DNA of 64,000 nt from Epiperipatus broadwayi (GCA_028023455.1 JAQFVV010012395.1:4774001-4838000), one strand, 5' to 3'. Shown: positions 34,750 through 46,485, counted from the first letter of the stretch. Made by a program: numbers and translations. The notes: generated from the letters alone by a model not told the origin.

Positions 34750-36014
34750 TACCAAAGATGTATGTATATTTATGTCAAGAAAATTATTAGCAGATCTGGA
34801 TATATCAATTGTATAAATATTATCAATATCTTTATTAATTGCCGGTCTCATATAAGAGTCTTTTAAAATTAAACTTCTATTTAAACAACTTCCAAATGTT
34901 GAAATATTACAACAATTAGGTCAAATCTCTGGCAAAAGGGCATCTTTCATCACTAACGCAGGCAAAGATATATAAAACGATGCATATCTTTTGTTATTTA
35001 GATCAAGTTTATAACAAACAACAGACACATTTAATTTAGTTTCCAAATAATTCTTCATGTCTGTAGATTTAGTGTTATAATCCATTCTACTTAAAAACAT
35101 TTTTTTTTATATAAAAGACGTGGCTTAATAGCTTTAAGCATAGCATCAACAGATGCCCCTATATGTAACTGTTTATTATGACGTTTAAAATATTCTTTAT
35201 TAGATTTATTACTTTTATAAGTAACTGTTTTAAAACCATCATCTACAATTAAATTAATTTGTTCAGAATTAATCTCAGAATTCGGTTTATCTTTAACTAA
35301 TTCATTCTTCATTTCCTGTTTGACAGCCACATTTAGATCCTCTCTCAAAGTTGAATCAGACCTTTTATTATTTTCACTAGTGCAGTGTTTGTAAAAATTG
35401 CAGACATTTTTGTGCACTCCAGAAAAACTAGAATTTATTCGTAAGGCTGTTTTTAGATCACGCTCTGATAGCTGAGGAATTTAATTAGTGCATTGACGTA
35501 ATGGCGATCGACAATTCCTAGAAATATTTGCTAATTACAAATGTTTCTAGATAAGAGATGTTACCTTATTGGTCAGTGCATTGATTGATCGTTGCAGTTG
35601 TCAGAGAGCGATAAGAAGACTGGGTAACATCGTGCAGTGTAACATAGAGAGTAGTAGAGAGCAGTCACGCAGTAGCAAGTTGCAGACCATTCGTTTGGAG
35701 AGCATCCGCTTGCAGACCAATTCATTGGAGAGCTTCGTTGCAGACCAATTCATTTGGAGAGCTTCATGGCAGACCAATTCGTTGGAGAGCTTCATTGGAA
35801 AAGAACAGCGTGGGAATTGTATAACGTTATTTGGTGACCGCACAGTATGACTTGCAGTTATAACCTTGGCACAGTCATAAGTGCAGATATTACAACTAGC
35901 ATACGCCATTTTACTTTTATTTAAAATATCTTGCCTTTTACTACTAATTAAAATCTTATCTGTTATCATCAATAATTTTGTTAATGGAATGTAGTCAGTG
36001 TAATTATCAGTCAA
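34750..36014 (-). pseudogene. LINE ORF1-like remnant, interrupted
   Basis: Frame 35417-35091 contains GASVDAMLKAIKPRLLYKKK. A following stretch reads VSRMDYNTKSTDMKNYLETK, then ASFYISLPALVMKDALLPEI, the RRM-like ORF1 pattern (V.RL.P..T..D...YL, YASF.V....D......P..WP). An upstream frame starting MAYASCNICTYDCAK (about 35911) may be the ORF1 N-terminus. The segment at about 35487-35860 between them looks inserted. Confidence 0.62.
35680..35800 (+). repeat. Minisatellite, about four units of 33-35 bp
   Basis: Repeated unit gcagaccaattcattggaga followed by gcttc. Copies start at about 35681, 35712, 35739 and 35769, with small length differences. It lies inside the segment that interrupts the LINE ORF1. 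Confidence 0.85.
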
Positions 36015-36529
36015 ACTATTTTTAACTTTTCCATTATCTTTCCCATTTATTAATTCCTTTACTTATTTAAAATAATAACAATCGTTATCATAAGTTATCA
36101 ACCAGTTTAGAAACACATATATTCAAATGACACTACAAACAATAACAAAATATTCATATTGGCAGTTTATGCTCTGGTATATCCAGGACATGCACCAGAT
36201 ACTTCTACTCAGATGATCAGAATAAACAATTGACAGCTGCTTAAACAGTTTAAAAAATAGTCCATGGAGCCCCAGTTTTTTAATTTCCTCCTTACACTAA
36301 ATCTATATGCCTTACCAACATCATACTTCCTAAGATACAGATGCCTGTTGTTGTATACATATGTAAATAGAGCCAGTAAAGGCACACATTTAATTAAATG
36401 AAAATAAAAGTAATTAGATCAGGCTGCATTAACTAAATGAAGATGCGTTGTTTAACAGATTGGATTACCAAGGGAATTAATAACCAAATGAAGCCGTCTG
36501 CACACACACGCGAAAAAGACGTATTAATA

Positions 36530-36960
36530 CTCCAGAAAAGAAGTGACGAGAGTGGGATTTTCAAATGTGGGAGTATAAAAGAGCAGGAAAAATTAATATC
36601 GCTCTCTTGTCCTTTGGTTCTCCATGAGCGCTGCCACTACGAACTGTGATCCCAGGTTCTCAGCGCCTGTAGGTGAATCCGGCCGAATAGGGTTGAAGCA
36701 GACCACACTAGTCTTAATATAATTTTTAAACGCCCTTAGTGGCTTTATTACGAGGGTTTTATTTCGTCACCTAGTCAAGGTATTGTGCGTTTTTGTATTA
36801 CTGTTAGACAGAGGGGGAGTGAAATTGTAAGGCAGTCAGATTATGTATATAGATATATATGTTAACCAATTGCTCATAACTGTTATTTTAGTGTAAATTA
36901 TCACGTAACCAATAAAGATCTAGTGTAAATAATTCTGTAGTTCTTATTTTAAATTAAGTA
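36530..36960 (+). promoter_or_regulatory. Probable solo LTR: TATA box and poly-A signal
   Basis: A GC-richer block with gagTATAAAAgagc (TATA at 36574-36580), CT-rich sequence downstream and AATAAA at 36911-36916 followed by a TG-rich stretch. That spacing and order fit the U3-R-U5 core of an LTR. No partner LTR or target duplication was found and the ends are approximate. Confidence 0.45.
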
Positions 36961-37299
36961 TCATATTTGCGATCGTTCAGCCACAGCTGAAGACATTGCA
37001 CCTGTATACCAAAATAGACTCCTTCTGTACACACTGAATAGAAGAAACTCAGCAATATCTGTTTTTCTGTTCTGGCATGAAATAATTAGCACATACAAAC
37101 TACCTAACATCTCTCTGCAGGATATCATCGGCGCATACTGCAGAACATTCACCCCTACAGTCTGTGCAGCAACTTTCATGCACTATGCATTCTGATGTGC
37201 ACGATGCACATTCACTTTTGGCAATAATACAACACAACATTTCATAACAAGTTAGCACAATTAAAAAACAGAGACAATAAAATAGCACACCCAGATATT

Positions 37300-38370
37300 T
37301 TCACAACTACTTGGTCACTCATAAAACAATGTTCAAATCTCTAATCAGTTAATGTTTTGTCATTTTTCAAATCAAGCACCTAAAAAATGGTTCATAAAAT
37401 CCACATAAGCACAAAGACTGAAAAAAACTCTCAAATAGAGGTATAACATAACTAATCAAGATTGCAAGCCAGAAACTTACAAACCACATTATTAATATAT
37501 TCAAAAAGTGAATACAACAAAATTGATATCACAAAAAAAAAAATTGATATATGATAAAAAAAACATATACAATGTTGCCAGCAGATACATATATCAGCTT
37601 ATAAAAACAATATCTGAAGACTATCAAGCTGTTACAAAGCATATATGTGAATAAAAATATGTACCTTATACATGTGTATTAATTATTTCAAATATACAAA
37701 GTAAGATAACTTTGAGAAACAATTTAAAAAAAACCAATGAAATAACAAGTTCTAGCAAAAGCCATGCAAATTTTGTATTATAAGCTATCACAGAAAATCC
37801 ATCACTCACCCAGTTTATATCTGCAAAGCCTCATAAAGTATTTAGTTAGACACAACATACATAATCCTCATGAATACCAATGTATGCACATGTATTCAGA
37901 AAGTATTAATGTAATCTTGCTCTTTTAGTCTAAATAAAGTTTCATTTTTGAATAATGATGATGATTATAATAATAATAATTATTATTATTTTTAGTTAAT
38001 AAAGAGTTTAAAATTGATAAAATATAAAATGTAAAGATTAAAAAAATATTTTTTTATATTAATATATAGATAAATTTAATAGAAATTTAACAAGTAAAAA
38101 TTAAATAAATAATAATAAAATGTTAATAGATTAATAAAATTTTATAAGTTTATTAAGTTAGATATCTTATAATAATATTAATTAGCATGTGAAAATATAA
38201 AGTATATTAACTTACTGCATTTAACATATTCATAATATAAAATTTAATATAGCTATTTGAGGATATGTATTTAGTATGAATATAATAGGTATATAAAAAG
38301 AATTTAATGTATAATTGATTATAATGATTGTATTATTTAAATAATCTACATTTGTATATTCATATGCATA
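37300..38370. other. Intronic AT-rich stretch
   Basis: Nothing recognised apart from short AAT/TAA runs near 37960-37990 and a weak ctgaagactatcaagctg stem-loop near 37614 that resembles the structure at 38381. Confidence 0.45.
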
Positions 38371-38380
38371 TATTTTAGCT

Positions 38381-38410
38381 CTGATGAAGACTGCTGATTA
38401 GTCGAAACTA
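38381..38410 (+). ncRNA. Hammerhead-like stem-loop
   Basis: CTGATGA, an extra A, a perfect GACT/AGTC stem II with a 7-base loop, then GAAAC. The downstream sequence gives no good stem III or NUH site. It shares its context (ttagctctgatgaagactg) with the structure at 54902. Decayed or non-cleaving. Confidence 0.42.
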
Positions 38411-38866
38411 TAAGATTGATCAAATAAAAAAATAAAATATAGCATTAAAAAAGTGATTAAAGAAATGAAGATTTATTTATTTGTTTATAGAATTTTATAT
38501 TCCAAATTAAGATAGGATTTTGTGTGTTTGTATAATATGGATTCAAATATATATACAATTTTCAATTTATCACTGAAATCTCTCTTTTTTTTAATTTTTG
38601 AACCAATTTGTGTACTATCCATATATTTGATTGATATACTTACTACTAATATTATTTCTGCAAATTTGTTTTTGTGAAATTAAGTACTTAAAATCATTTA
38701 AATCTTTATTTCATGGAATTAAAATAGGTGAGGTTGATTTTAGAAAACATGAAAAGGAAATTCTTGAATAAATTTTTAAAGGTATTTTGTGAGCATGTTA
38801 CTTTTAGTTTAGACACTTAAAAACACCTTTCAGTAGATAATTTAACACACATACATAAAGATATAC

Positions 38867-39041
38867 CCATTCTTGTTGATATGAATCTTCAAGATCATTT
38901 ATGGTTTTTGAATCCCATTCATGTCGCAAACCTATAAGACGACGTGGCCAAAAGCCAGAATCACCCATGATAACAAAGTATGTAAAGAAACCAGCTGAAG
39001 CTTGCATCATTCCAATCTGTCCATATGACATACTTATTAAT
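38867..39041 (-). CDS. ATP1A: Na+/K+-ATPase alpha subunit, TM7 and extracellular loop exon
   Basis: A 175-bp exon on the minus strand: acceptor ...ttttactag, donor gaatgg gtatat. It encodes the end of the TM6-TM7 loop and TM7 ([20 protein letters not shown] then YFVIM), then the long extracellular TM7-TM8 loop ([19 protein letters not shown] then [11 protein letters not shown]). The loop keeps the SYGQ-like motif region (here SYQQEW) that contacts the beta subunit in this family. It joins the exon at 48243-48337 inside an Arg codon (AG|A) and the exon at 23035-23165 in phase 0. GFWPRRL is unlike the usual GFLP..L loop sequence. Confidence 0.97.
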
Positions 39042-39572
39042 CTAGTAAAACAAAAATAAAAAACCTTGAGTCATTTAGATAATACATATATTAAAATAAA
39101 CTTGTAGTTTAAAATAAAATTCTAGTTATAAGTCCATAAATAAATTATGTCTTATCAAATATGGAATACAGATAATATAAGACTATTTGCAGAACAACCA
39201 AATCTGAAATTATTTCCATGATAATTCACAAGCCAGATTCCAAGAAAATTGTTTAAAATAACTTGCAAATAATATTCACTTTCTTATATCAATACAATTT
39301 ATTTAGATGGAAATAGATTGTCAATGATATTTTAAAAAATGGACATTATTTGCAAGTTTGTTTAAATGATTCTTTAGGAATTTGGGTTACAAATTATCCT
39401 AATAATATTTTGGGATTTGGTTTCTTTGCAAATATCAAGATAAGAGTACATTATTTGAAACTCAATGTTTGAAAAACGAATTTTAAAAATATCATTTTTA
39501 ATCAAAAAAATATAATTTCACATGATCTATGATTAAAAATGACTACATATAATTTACAAACAAAATGGATCA

Positions 39573-39815
39573 GTTCATCATCATCATCATTATCAACCAT
39601 TATCAATCCACTGCAGGATGAAGGTCCACTCCATACGTTCTTGTCATTGCAGCTGTTATTACTATGTGATTATTTATATAGTATACGAATATGGATGGGC
39701 TGCTCACCAACACGCATTAGCCAGCATGGTGAGTTTATTGGCTTTTTACCTCTGAGTTTAAGATCAAGAAACACCATGGTCTTTCTTCTCAGTGCCTGAT
39801 AAGGCAGAATGAATG
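39573..39815 (-). mobile_element. RTE-like LINE 3' end
   Basis: The minus strand ends atggagtggaccttcatcct then gcagtggattgataatggtt and a GAT microsatellite (39573-39592 on the plus strand). This is the characteristic tail of RTE-type LINEs (W..F.LQWIDNG*). No RT domain is included, so it is a 5'-truncated copy within the ATPase intron. Confidence 0.75.
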
Positions 39816-40210
39816 GATCAGTTACAAGTATGTATTTACTTAAATCTTCACATTATAATGTTTTTAAAATTATAACAAGCTAACTAGAATGAAAAATAAA
39901 ATATTAGCTTATGATGTAATTCTAAAATTAAGATGTAGGTAAACTACCTCTGTGTTGGAGTATTCTATTGCTTGGTTATCTACATTGCTTTTAGATAAAA
40001 AAGCTTATACTTTACATATATTCAAAATTTATCCTCCTTCCCCTCGCATCTAAATATCTTTTATAAAGAAAGTACATTTTTATTTAACTTTTGCATTATT
40101 TTGTTATCTTTTTAATAAATATTTTATTTAATTTTTACTTAATCGTTAAATATTGGGGAATAGTATTTAGTTATGATTCTTATCTTACCATGCAATATAA
40201 TCATATGTTG

Positions 40211-40310
40211 TTAAAACAGGCAAAACTCTCTATACATATTGACACTCAGTGCAAGCCAGAGTAATCAATGGATGCCAGAAGGCATAAAAAATGGTGATCA
40301 TATGATGTCA
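40211..40310. mobile_element. Family A foldback fragment
   Basis: The left arm (ttaaaacaggcaaaactctc...ggatgccagaaggc) is joined directly to the outermost right end (ataaaaaatggtgatcatat). The ribozyme and centre are deleted. Confidence 0.8.
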
Positions 40311-41118
40311 TATTGATGTTGTCTATATGTCTTAAATTTTAAATTCAAGCCAATTTACTGTATAGTTATCTAGATTCAACACTTAGTATATATTTTACTT
40401 ATCTCAAACATAATAAATAAATCATACATACCAACATAATCACATGATACTTCTAACTTAAATTTAAGCTAGAGAAGTTATCTGTAGTGTTAGTATTAGC
40501 AACATACATAACATTTACTAGCTGTCTCTACAGTAATGAAATCACTTTAGTCAGTTAAATATCGGTCACAATCCTGTAGGTTTATAATTAAAGTATTTTG
40601 GGCATGTAACTATTGTTGCTAAAGTTTAGAGTAAAAATATTCAAAATTATACACAAATCATAATTAAAACTAAGGTGTACAGAAATCTACACATAATGAA
40701 GATGGAAATAAACTACTCTAAGAAAGTTCTGATTAGGCAAATAAAGAATATCTTGGTTTTGTCACCTTTTAAACATTTTCCCCAGTAATGTTATTTCATG
40801 AGAAAAGAAAATTCAAAACTGTAAAGACTTTATAATAATCAAAATTTGGAATAAATAAAATAAAATAAAAAATCTTTATTAAGTGAAAATAGTTATGTAT
40901 TATTTCATTATGCATTATGTGTATGAGGGATTGCCAAATCATGATAATGCTCTATGGTATATAATCTATTGCTTTAATTTCATTTTGCATCACAATTATA
41001 AATAAAAAATTAAGTTTTATAGTCACTCATCAACTGTAATCTGAACGTCCATTGTATTGCAACATGAAACACACACCACACCTACAACTCTGGGGAGGCC
41101 TTCCTCCCCTCTTCTTCT

Positions 41119-41136
41119 CCCCCCCCCCCCCCCCCC
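41119..41136. repeat. C18 homopolymer
   Basis: A run of 18 C within a longer pyrimidine tract (about 41095-41142). Confidence 0.95.
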
Positions 41137-41744
41137 TTTTCAATGCTTAATGTACATGAGTATAAATGTATTTATGAATTTAAATCCTAATTTTAATGCA
41201 AGATTTGAGATGGGGTTAAAACTATTTCAAATCATTAAAGATTATATAGAGAAATTATGATGAAAAATTAGTCATCATACAAGCTGATGATGTTACTTTT
41301 ACTACCCTTGAACTTCAGATCATGTGATGTGTGGCTGTGATGTGTTAATGTGATATGAGGTGATGTAGAGTTTGTGTTGTGTTGGAACTTAGTGTTTTTG
41401 TTCATTCCCATTTTTTTTTACAATTGTTTATAAAAAATTTATAAAGAAAGATTGTTTTCCTAAATTGTACAAAGCAAAAGTATATGTTGCATTTGAGAAT
41501 AGTATCAAAGCAATAGTTAAAATTCATGTTCATTAATGAACTATATTACATGCAATAGGTACAAGTTCATAGACCATTGTTGAGATAAAAATGGAAATTA
41601 GTAATGTAAAGAAGCACTGGTGTTTGGTTTGCTTGGATGAATTGACTTATCCTGGTGATAAACCAGGATGTCAAGTAAATTAATTAAATGGTTTATTATT
41701 CATGAGATCATGTGACATTTGAGCACTAGAAGATCCACCCATGT

Positions 41745-41850
41745 ATCTTAGCTCTTAAATTCACCCTTGTACCACTATATTAAACCATGTAGGGCATCAA
41801 ATTATACCAGTATTCATTCAAATTCACAGGATTTATACTTTTATTTCCAA
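41745..41850 (-). repeat. tRNA-like SINE relic
   Basis: The minus strand contains CCCTACATGGTTTAATATAG, A-box-like, shared with two sites at 46765-46960 (tgcatggtttagtgtaatgg). Strongly decayed. Confidence 0.4.
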
Positions 41851-42397
41851 TAACTTTGGGTAACAATTTAACTGATTCCACCAACAAATGCATTAAAATC
41901 TTCAAGAAAAAAATAATTAATCATTTAATAGTGTACTTTATCCATTAATTAAGGTATAAATTTTTCTTTCTCTGAACTTCCTGGTTATAATATTAGAGTA
42001 TAAGAACTAAAAAAAAATGGCATGGAAGCTATTCCACAAAACAATTTTAACATTATGAGCCTTTTCTAAATACATCTCAAAAATCTTAAGGATAGAAGGT
42101 AACAAGAAAACTCTCATAACTTATCTAAAACTATGTAGTATACCTTTTATTCAATAATCTGTCTTACATAACATTAGTCATCAATTATGTAATTAAATTT
42201 TGCTTTCTCTGAAAAATGAGTTTCACAAATGGCAGCTATCTCATTCTTAAATCTTGCCAATTCATTAATTGCAAGTTATGCCTTCGATTAAAGTTTTAGT
42301 AAATGTATATCATCAAAGTTGCTTAACAACCTTCACCTTTACTAATGTTACAACTATTTTATTGTCTAGTAAATTATATGCACAGAAGAGATGACAA

Positions 42398-42445
42398 CAA
42401 AACATCACATGATCATTTTATATGCTTACACATATTGTTGATAAA
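42398..42445. repeat. Family A terminal fragment
   Basis: aacatcacatgatcatttta then tatgcttacacat matches the outer end of family A elements, with nothing of the rest. Confidence 0.55.
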
Positions 42446-43101
42446 AGTAATGTTTTGATATTGATGTGATGCACTATGGCTTCTCTGTTCTTGGAGACAG
42501 GAATCTCTCAGCCATTATGCCCAGAGAAACTCATTAAGTCATCTTACTGTCCCTTTCCATTCCCCACCCTAAGTTTTTTCTATACTCTTCTCTATCCTGC
42601 TCCATCACATTTTTACAACATAATCTTAGTCAGCTCTAGGGCCTTTATATCTAAATTCCCCTTATCTTTTCCCAAACCCAGCATAAAAACCAAGAGCCCA
42701 TTTCTGTAAAATCACCTTCTTTATATTTATTCTCTCACAACTTTATTATTTGTACCCTTTCTGCTTGTAGGCATTTACATTCAATTAACAGATGCCTAAT
42801 GTTTTCTATGCCTTCCTTATATAACTTGCAGACTACATCACTCATATTTTTCCATTTATGTGTGTCTTACCTTCTTACTAAAGATCAGGTTTGAGCCTTA
42901 AACAGTAAACTACTTTCCTTGCTGTTATCATATATTAACTCAACACCCAATATTCTGTTTACTTTTATATATATTTAAATTCTTTTTACTCTCTGTATTA
43001 GTTCTCCATCTCTCCAACTCCCTATTTTTTATTAATGCATCTATTCTTCTTTCCCCTTTTTTGCCACTATAACACTCAACAATTCTCCTAACACAATCAT
43101 T

Positions 43102-43311
43102 CTACCTTTTGTATAAATATACTGACATAAATTCTTTATCCAAATCTTCTGCCTCCCATACTACCATTCTCACCAATCTTGTTGCCTGTCCTTTACTCAT
43201 AACCCAATTAAATACTATTTTGGCTATTTTCTTATTATCCATAAATTGCAATGTATCAAACATTTTTATTTTGCTTTTTGCATCTCTCATATAAAAACTT
43301 GACCTACCCAT
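43102..43311 (-). pseudogene. LINE post-RT C-terminal region
   Basis: Frame starts RSSFYMRDAKSKIKMFDTLQ and continues NKKIAKIVFNWVMSKGQATR. In the plus-strand copy near 61070, REMKCKFKMFGILQ corresponds to the first block. No known domain. Confidence 0.6.
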
Positions 43312-43837
43312 TTCTCCTTGAATTGCCTTTTTTATTGTCTACATATCTGCATCTAATGTATATCTTCCTACTTCTCATTGAATTGACTTTTTATTGTCCA
43401 CACATTTGCATCTAATGCATGTCTTCCTAGTTCTCTTTGTACTTTTTAAAAATAATCTAACACCCTTTTACTACACACCTTGCTACTGCCACTCCCTTCC
43501 ATAAAATTTTAGCTATATCATATTTATTAAATGAAAATACTGGTAATTTCTTTATCAGTCACTACCTTTTCTTTGCTTCATTTATCAATTTTTTCTCCTA
43601 TTCATCTAAGCAATTTCTCTGATTACTTAAGATGATTCCCAAATAGTTATACTGATTCACCACTTTAATATTATATCCCCCAATAAAATTTCTTTCTCCT
43701 CTCTTTTCCCAATATTTATCATCATTACTTTTGATTTCTCTTCACTATATTTCATCCCCATTTCTTTACCCACTCTTATGCATGTCTTCAGTATAACTTC
43801 CATATCTTCCCTACTTTCTGTACACAAGAACATATCA

Positions 43838-44101
43838 TCAAAAAATAAAAGATGATAATATATTCACTCTCTTGCCATCTATTAATGATATCTCTATCCC
43901 TCTTCTTAGTCTTTCTATTGCTCTTTCCATTTCTCTCAAATACAACAAAAACAAAATAGGTGACATAGGACATTCTTGCCTTAATCCTACTTCATTATTA
44001 ACTTTAACTGATTTTATATTTTCTAATTGATATGTATAGTAATTATTTTCATACAAGATCCAAAAGCTCCATTCATTCCAAAATTTACTAAAATTACTCA
44101 T
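43838..44101 (-). pseudogene. LINE reverse transcriptase, palm motif
   Basis: Carries the motif GLRQECPMSPILFLLYLREM (family GLRQGCPLSPILFN.YI..L). The glycine before C is replaced by glutamate, and the following YADD box is lost to a frame change. Confidence 0.82.
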
Positions 44102-44403
44102 AATCTATTTCTATTCACTCTATCATATACCTTCTTTGTATTTATAAAGATTATGTATAACTATCTACCTGTATTCCTACTCATATCTATAAGTTGGGTG
44201 ATTATAAATAAAGTATCTTCCATACCCCTATATGATCGAAAACCTTCTTGCATTTCTTCCATCCACTTTGCAATTTTTCTAGACACCATATATGCAAAAA
44301 ATTTATATAACAATGACATCACCACTATCAGTATATAATTGTTTAACTTTCTATGATCCTTACCCTTTCCTTAAATAGTAGCCTTACTCTTGTATTATTC
44401 CAA

Positions 44404-44833
44404 TTATCCAGAAAATTTCTCTTCTGTGCTATTTAATTTTGCTCTATGTCCTAAAATCACCATCTCTGCTGTCCATCCATCTAAATCTCTTGCCTTTCCA
44501 CTTTTCAATTTCTTCCTTGCCTCATTCAATTCATTTTTTCTAAACCTAATGTTTTCATTACTATATGCTTTTATGTTTGTTATCACTCTGTCCTTTACAT
44601 CTAACATCTTTTTTATATCCATTACATACTTATTTAAAATTGTCTCTAAATTCTTCTTTAGAGCTACACTCTTTTTCCTCAATATTTAGCAATACTATTT
44701 CTCTCTCTCCTACATTCTTTCTTTTAATATATTTCCAAAAATGTTTACTTCCAATTCTTCCACTTTTATTAATAACCTCCAATAATTTACTATTTAATTT
44801 TATTCTCTCTATATAATTATCTATTTTAGCCAA
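44404..44833 (-). pseudogene. LINE reverse transcriptase, N-terminal fingers
   Basis: Two overlapping frames: 44833-44630 (NSKLLEVINKSGRIGSKHFW then KYIKRKN) and 44682-44404 (ELNEARKKLKSGKARDLDGW then TAEMV). The second is the LK.GKAPG.DG...E. block at the start of LINE RT domains. Confidence 0.82.
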
Positions 44834-44994
44834 CTTTTTTTTAAAAAATGCTTTTCCTACTTAATATTAGCATCTTTTTCACTTTCTTTGTTTTTAATAG
44901 CATATTTATATTCTCTGCAAATTTCCCCCCTCTCTTTTACACTTTTATTAATTCTCACTTTACTATTACTTTTATACTTCTGAATATTCACACC

Positions 44995-45950
44995 TCACCA
45001 CATATCTTTATATTCATCCCCAATAAACTCTTCCATGATTTTTTCTACTTTTATTTTATATTCTTCTAATTTATTCTTATCATTCACTCTCCATCTACAT
45101 CTTTCACTATCCTTTCTACTTTTATTACTATTTTCAATCACATTACTAACCATTTCTATTATAAAGAAATTATGATCACCATTACATACTCTCTCTTCAT
45201 TATAAAACACTTTAATTTTCCATATTCATAACCTCTTTCTCTAATAATACCCTACTATTGTGTGAAACATATTATTTCTAGATCATGTGTATTGTCCCTC
45301 ATAAATATTTGATAAATTCCAAATGCTCAAATTTTACTCTCTAACAAAAAAAAATTTAAAGCTATCCATTCTTGTTATCCACAGCACCAATTTCTTCAAT
45401 ATTCCCATTCATATCTCCAATAACCATTATTTTGTACCCCCTTTTTTTGAAACTCTGTACATCCTTAACTAGGCATTTATATATGCTACTGTTCCATTCT
45501 ATTATAGTTTTGACTATCTCCAGTGGCCATATACACCATAACTACCATCCATTCCTGTCTTCCTAACCTTATTTCAAATCACAAATGTTTTTGACACTTA
45601 ACGGTATTTAAATATTTTTTTGACACAACTCTTATACCACCATCCTTTTTTCTTCTATTTAGACCCTGCCATGACAAGTCTTTCAGTGTAGATTCTTCTT
45701 CTTTTAGATGTGTTTCCACTACTGATAGTACCTCAAACTCTTCATTTTTAACTGCTTTGTTTAATTCCTGCCAATTTTATGGTCTCCTATCACCTTGTAT
45801 ATTCATATATTCAATTATAACAATATATTTTTTCTTACTACCCTTTTATAAATTCTTTTGACTCTGTCTTCTCTATCAGATTTATAACTAACTTGCTTAT
45901 CACTAATTTTACAAACCCATTTTCTCTCCACATCTATATTTATACCTAAA
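44995..45950 (-). pseudogene. LINE endonuclease remnant
   Basis: Across frames: LSVVETHLKEEESTL then GGIRV (family L.ETHLK......W.....GGV), a VVMVYMATGD block, and the end RVCNGDHNFFIIEM (family SDHR...V). Degraded by several indels. Confidence 0.7.
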
Positions 45951-46244
45951 TCAGTTACCCTTTGTTTATTTATTATCCAGTCCATTCTTCTTCCTTTTCA
46001 TAATACTGCAATTTAAAACTCTAGCCCTTTTTATAAGTTTCCCGGACTATAATATTTTTTATAAATCAAACTTCTAATACTTCACTTCCTTGTTTTGCTA
46101 AATGCAATCCATCTTTACTATATAACATTCTCTTACTAATAAAAAAATCCCACACATTCACAAAGATAACATTATTTCTCTTGCATATTTTTTTCAATCT
46201 CTCATTTATAGAACATGCCATATCTAACACATACTTTAAACTCA

Positions 46245-46485
46245 TGATACAGTAGCACTACCAAATTCATAATCAATGGATGCAGGAAGATTTCGGCATA
46301 AAATCCATATTTAGTGCCACCTCATCTAACATCTCCAGACTAGTGTCCTAACTGATGAAAGTCACCAGCTAGAAACTAATCTGGGGATGTTGGATGAGTA
46401 GGTATACAAACCTTCCTGCATCCATTGATTATAAAGGCTTGCATTTGGTGACACTACTATATAGAGGGTTTGGTACTCTTGTGAA
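46245..46485. mobile_element. Family A foldback, diverged copy
   Basis: Arms starting catgatacagtagcactacc and ending gtgacactactatatagag enclose the region with a hammerhead remnant. The central block is absent. Confidence 0.78.
46347..46386 (+). ncRNA. Weakened hammerhead (family A)
   Basis: The core CTGATGA and GAAA are intact and stem II is AGT/GCT (G-U closes it), but stem I has an A-G mismatch and stem III's C-G pair is C-A (CTAATC). Probably inactive or slow. Confidence 0.6.

Larger units (their letters stand above)
31384..36060 (-). mobile_element. Jockey-like LINE, near full length, decayed and interrupted
   Basis: On the minus strand, in order: ORF1-like sequence (about 36000-34750), endonuclease (34742-33946), reverse transcriptase (33470-32490, then 32200-31396) and an AT-rich 3' end. 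Three later insertions split it: a minisatellite-bearing segment at about 35487-35860, a hammerhead unit at 33490-33930 and a foldback at 32200-32480. Many stops and frameshifts. The order and motifs fit a jockey/CR1-type LINE; the exact clade is not resolved. Confidence 0.82.
42470..46220 (-). mobile_element. LINE (family 'B-LINE'), decayed, near full length
   Basis: On the minus strand: endonuclease remnants (about 45950-45000), reverse transcriptase (44833-43840) and a C-terminal region (43330-42480). RT blocks are in order and typical of LINEs: LKSGKARDLDGWTAEMV, then GLRQECPMSPILF. The 3' end near 42470 is shared with the fragment at 51495-51830, and the C-terminal region resembles the plus-strand copy at 60690-61900. 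Many frameshifts. Clade not assigned. Confidence 0.83.

Noticed and set aside
35569-35850. 93-residue plus-strand open frame with internal repeats
   Set aside because: The repeats are the minisatellite; no other coding evidence.
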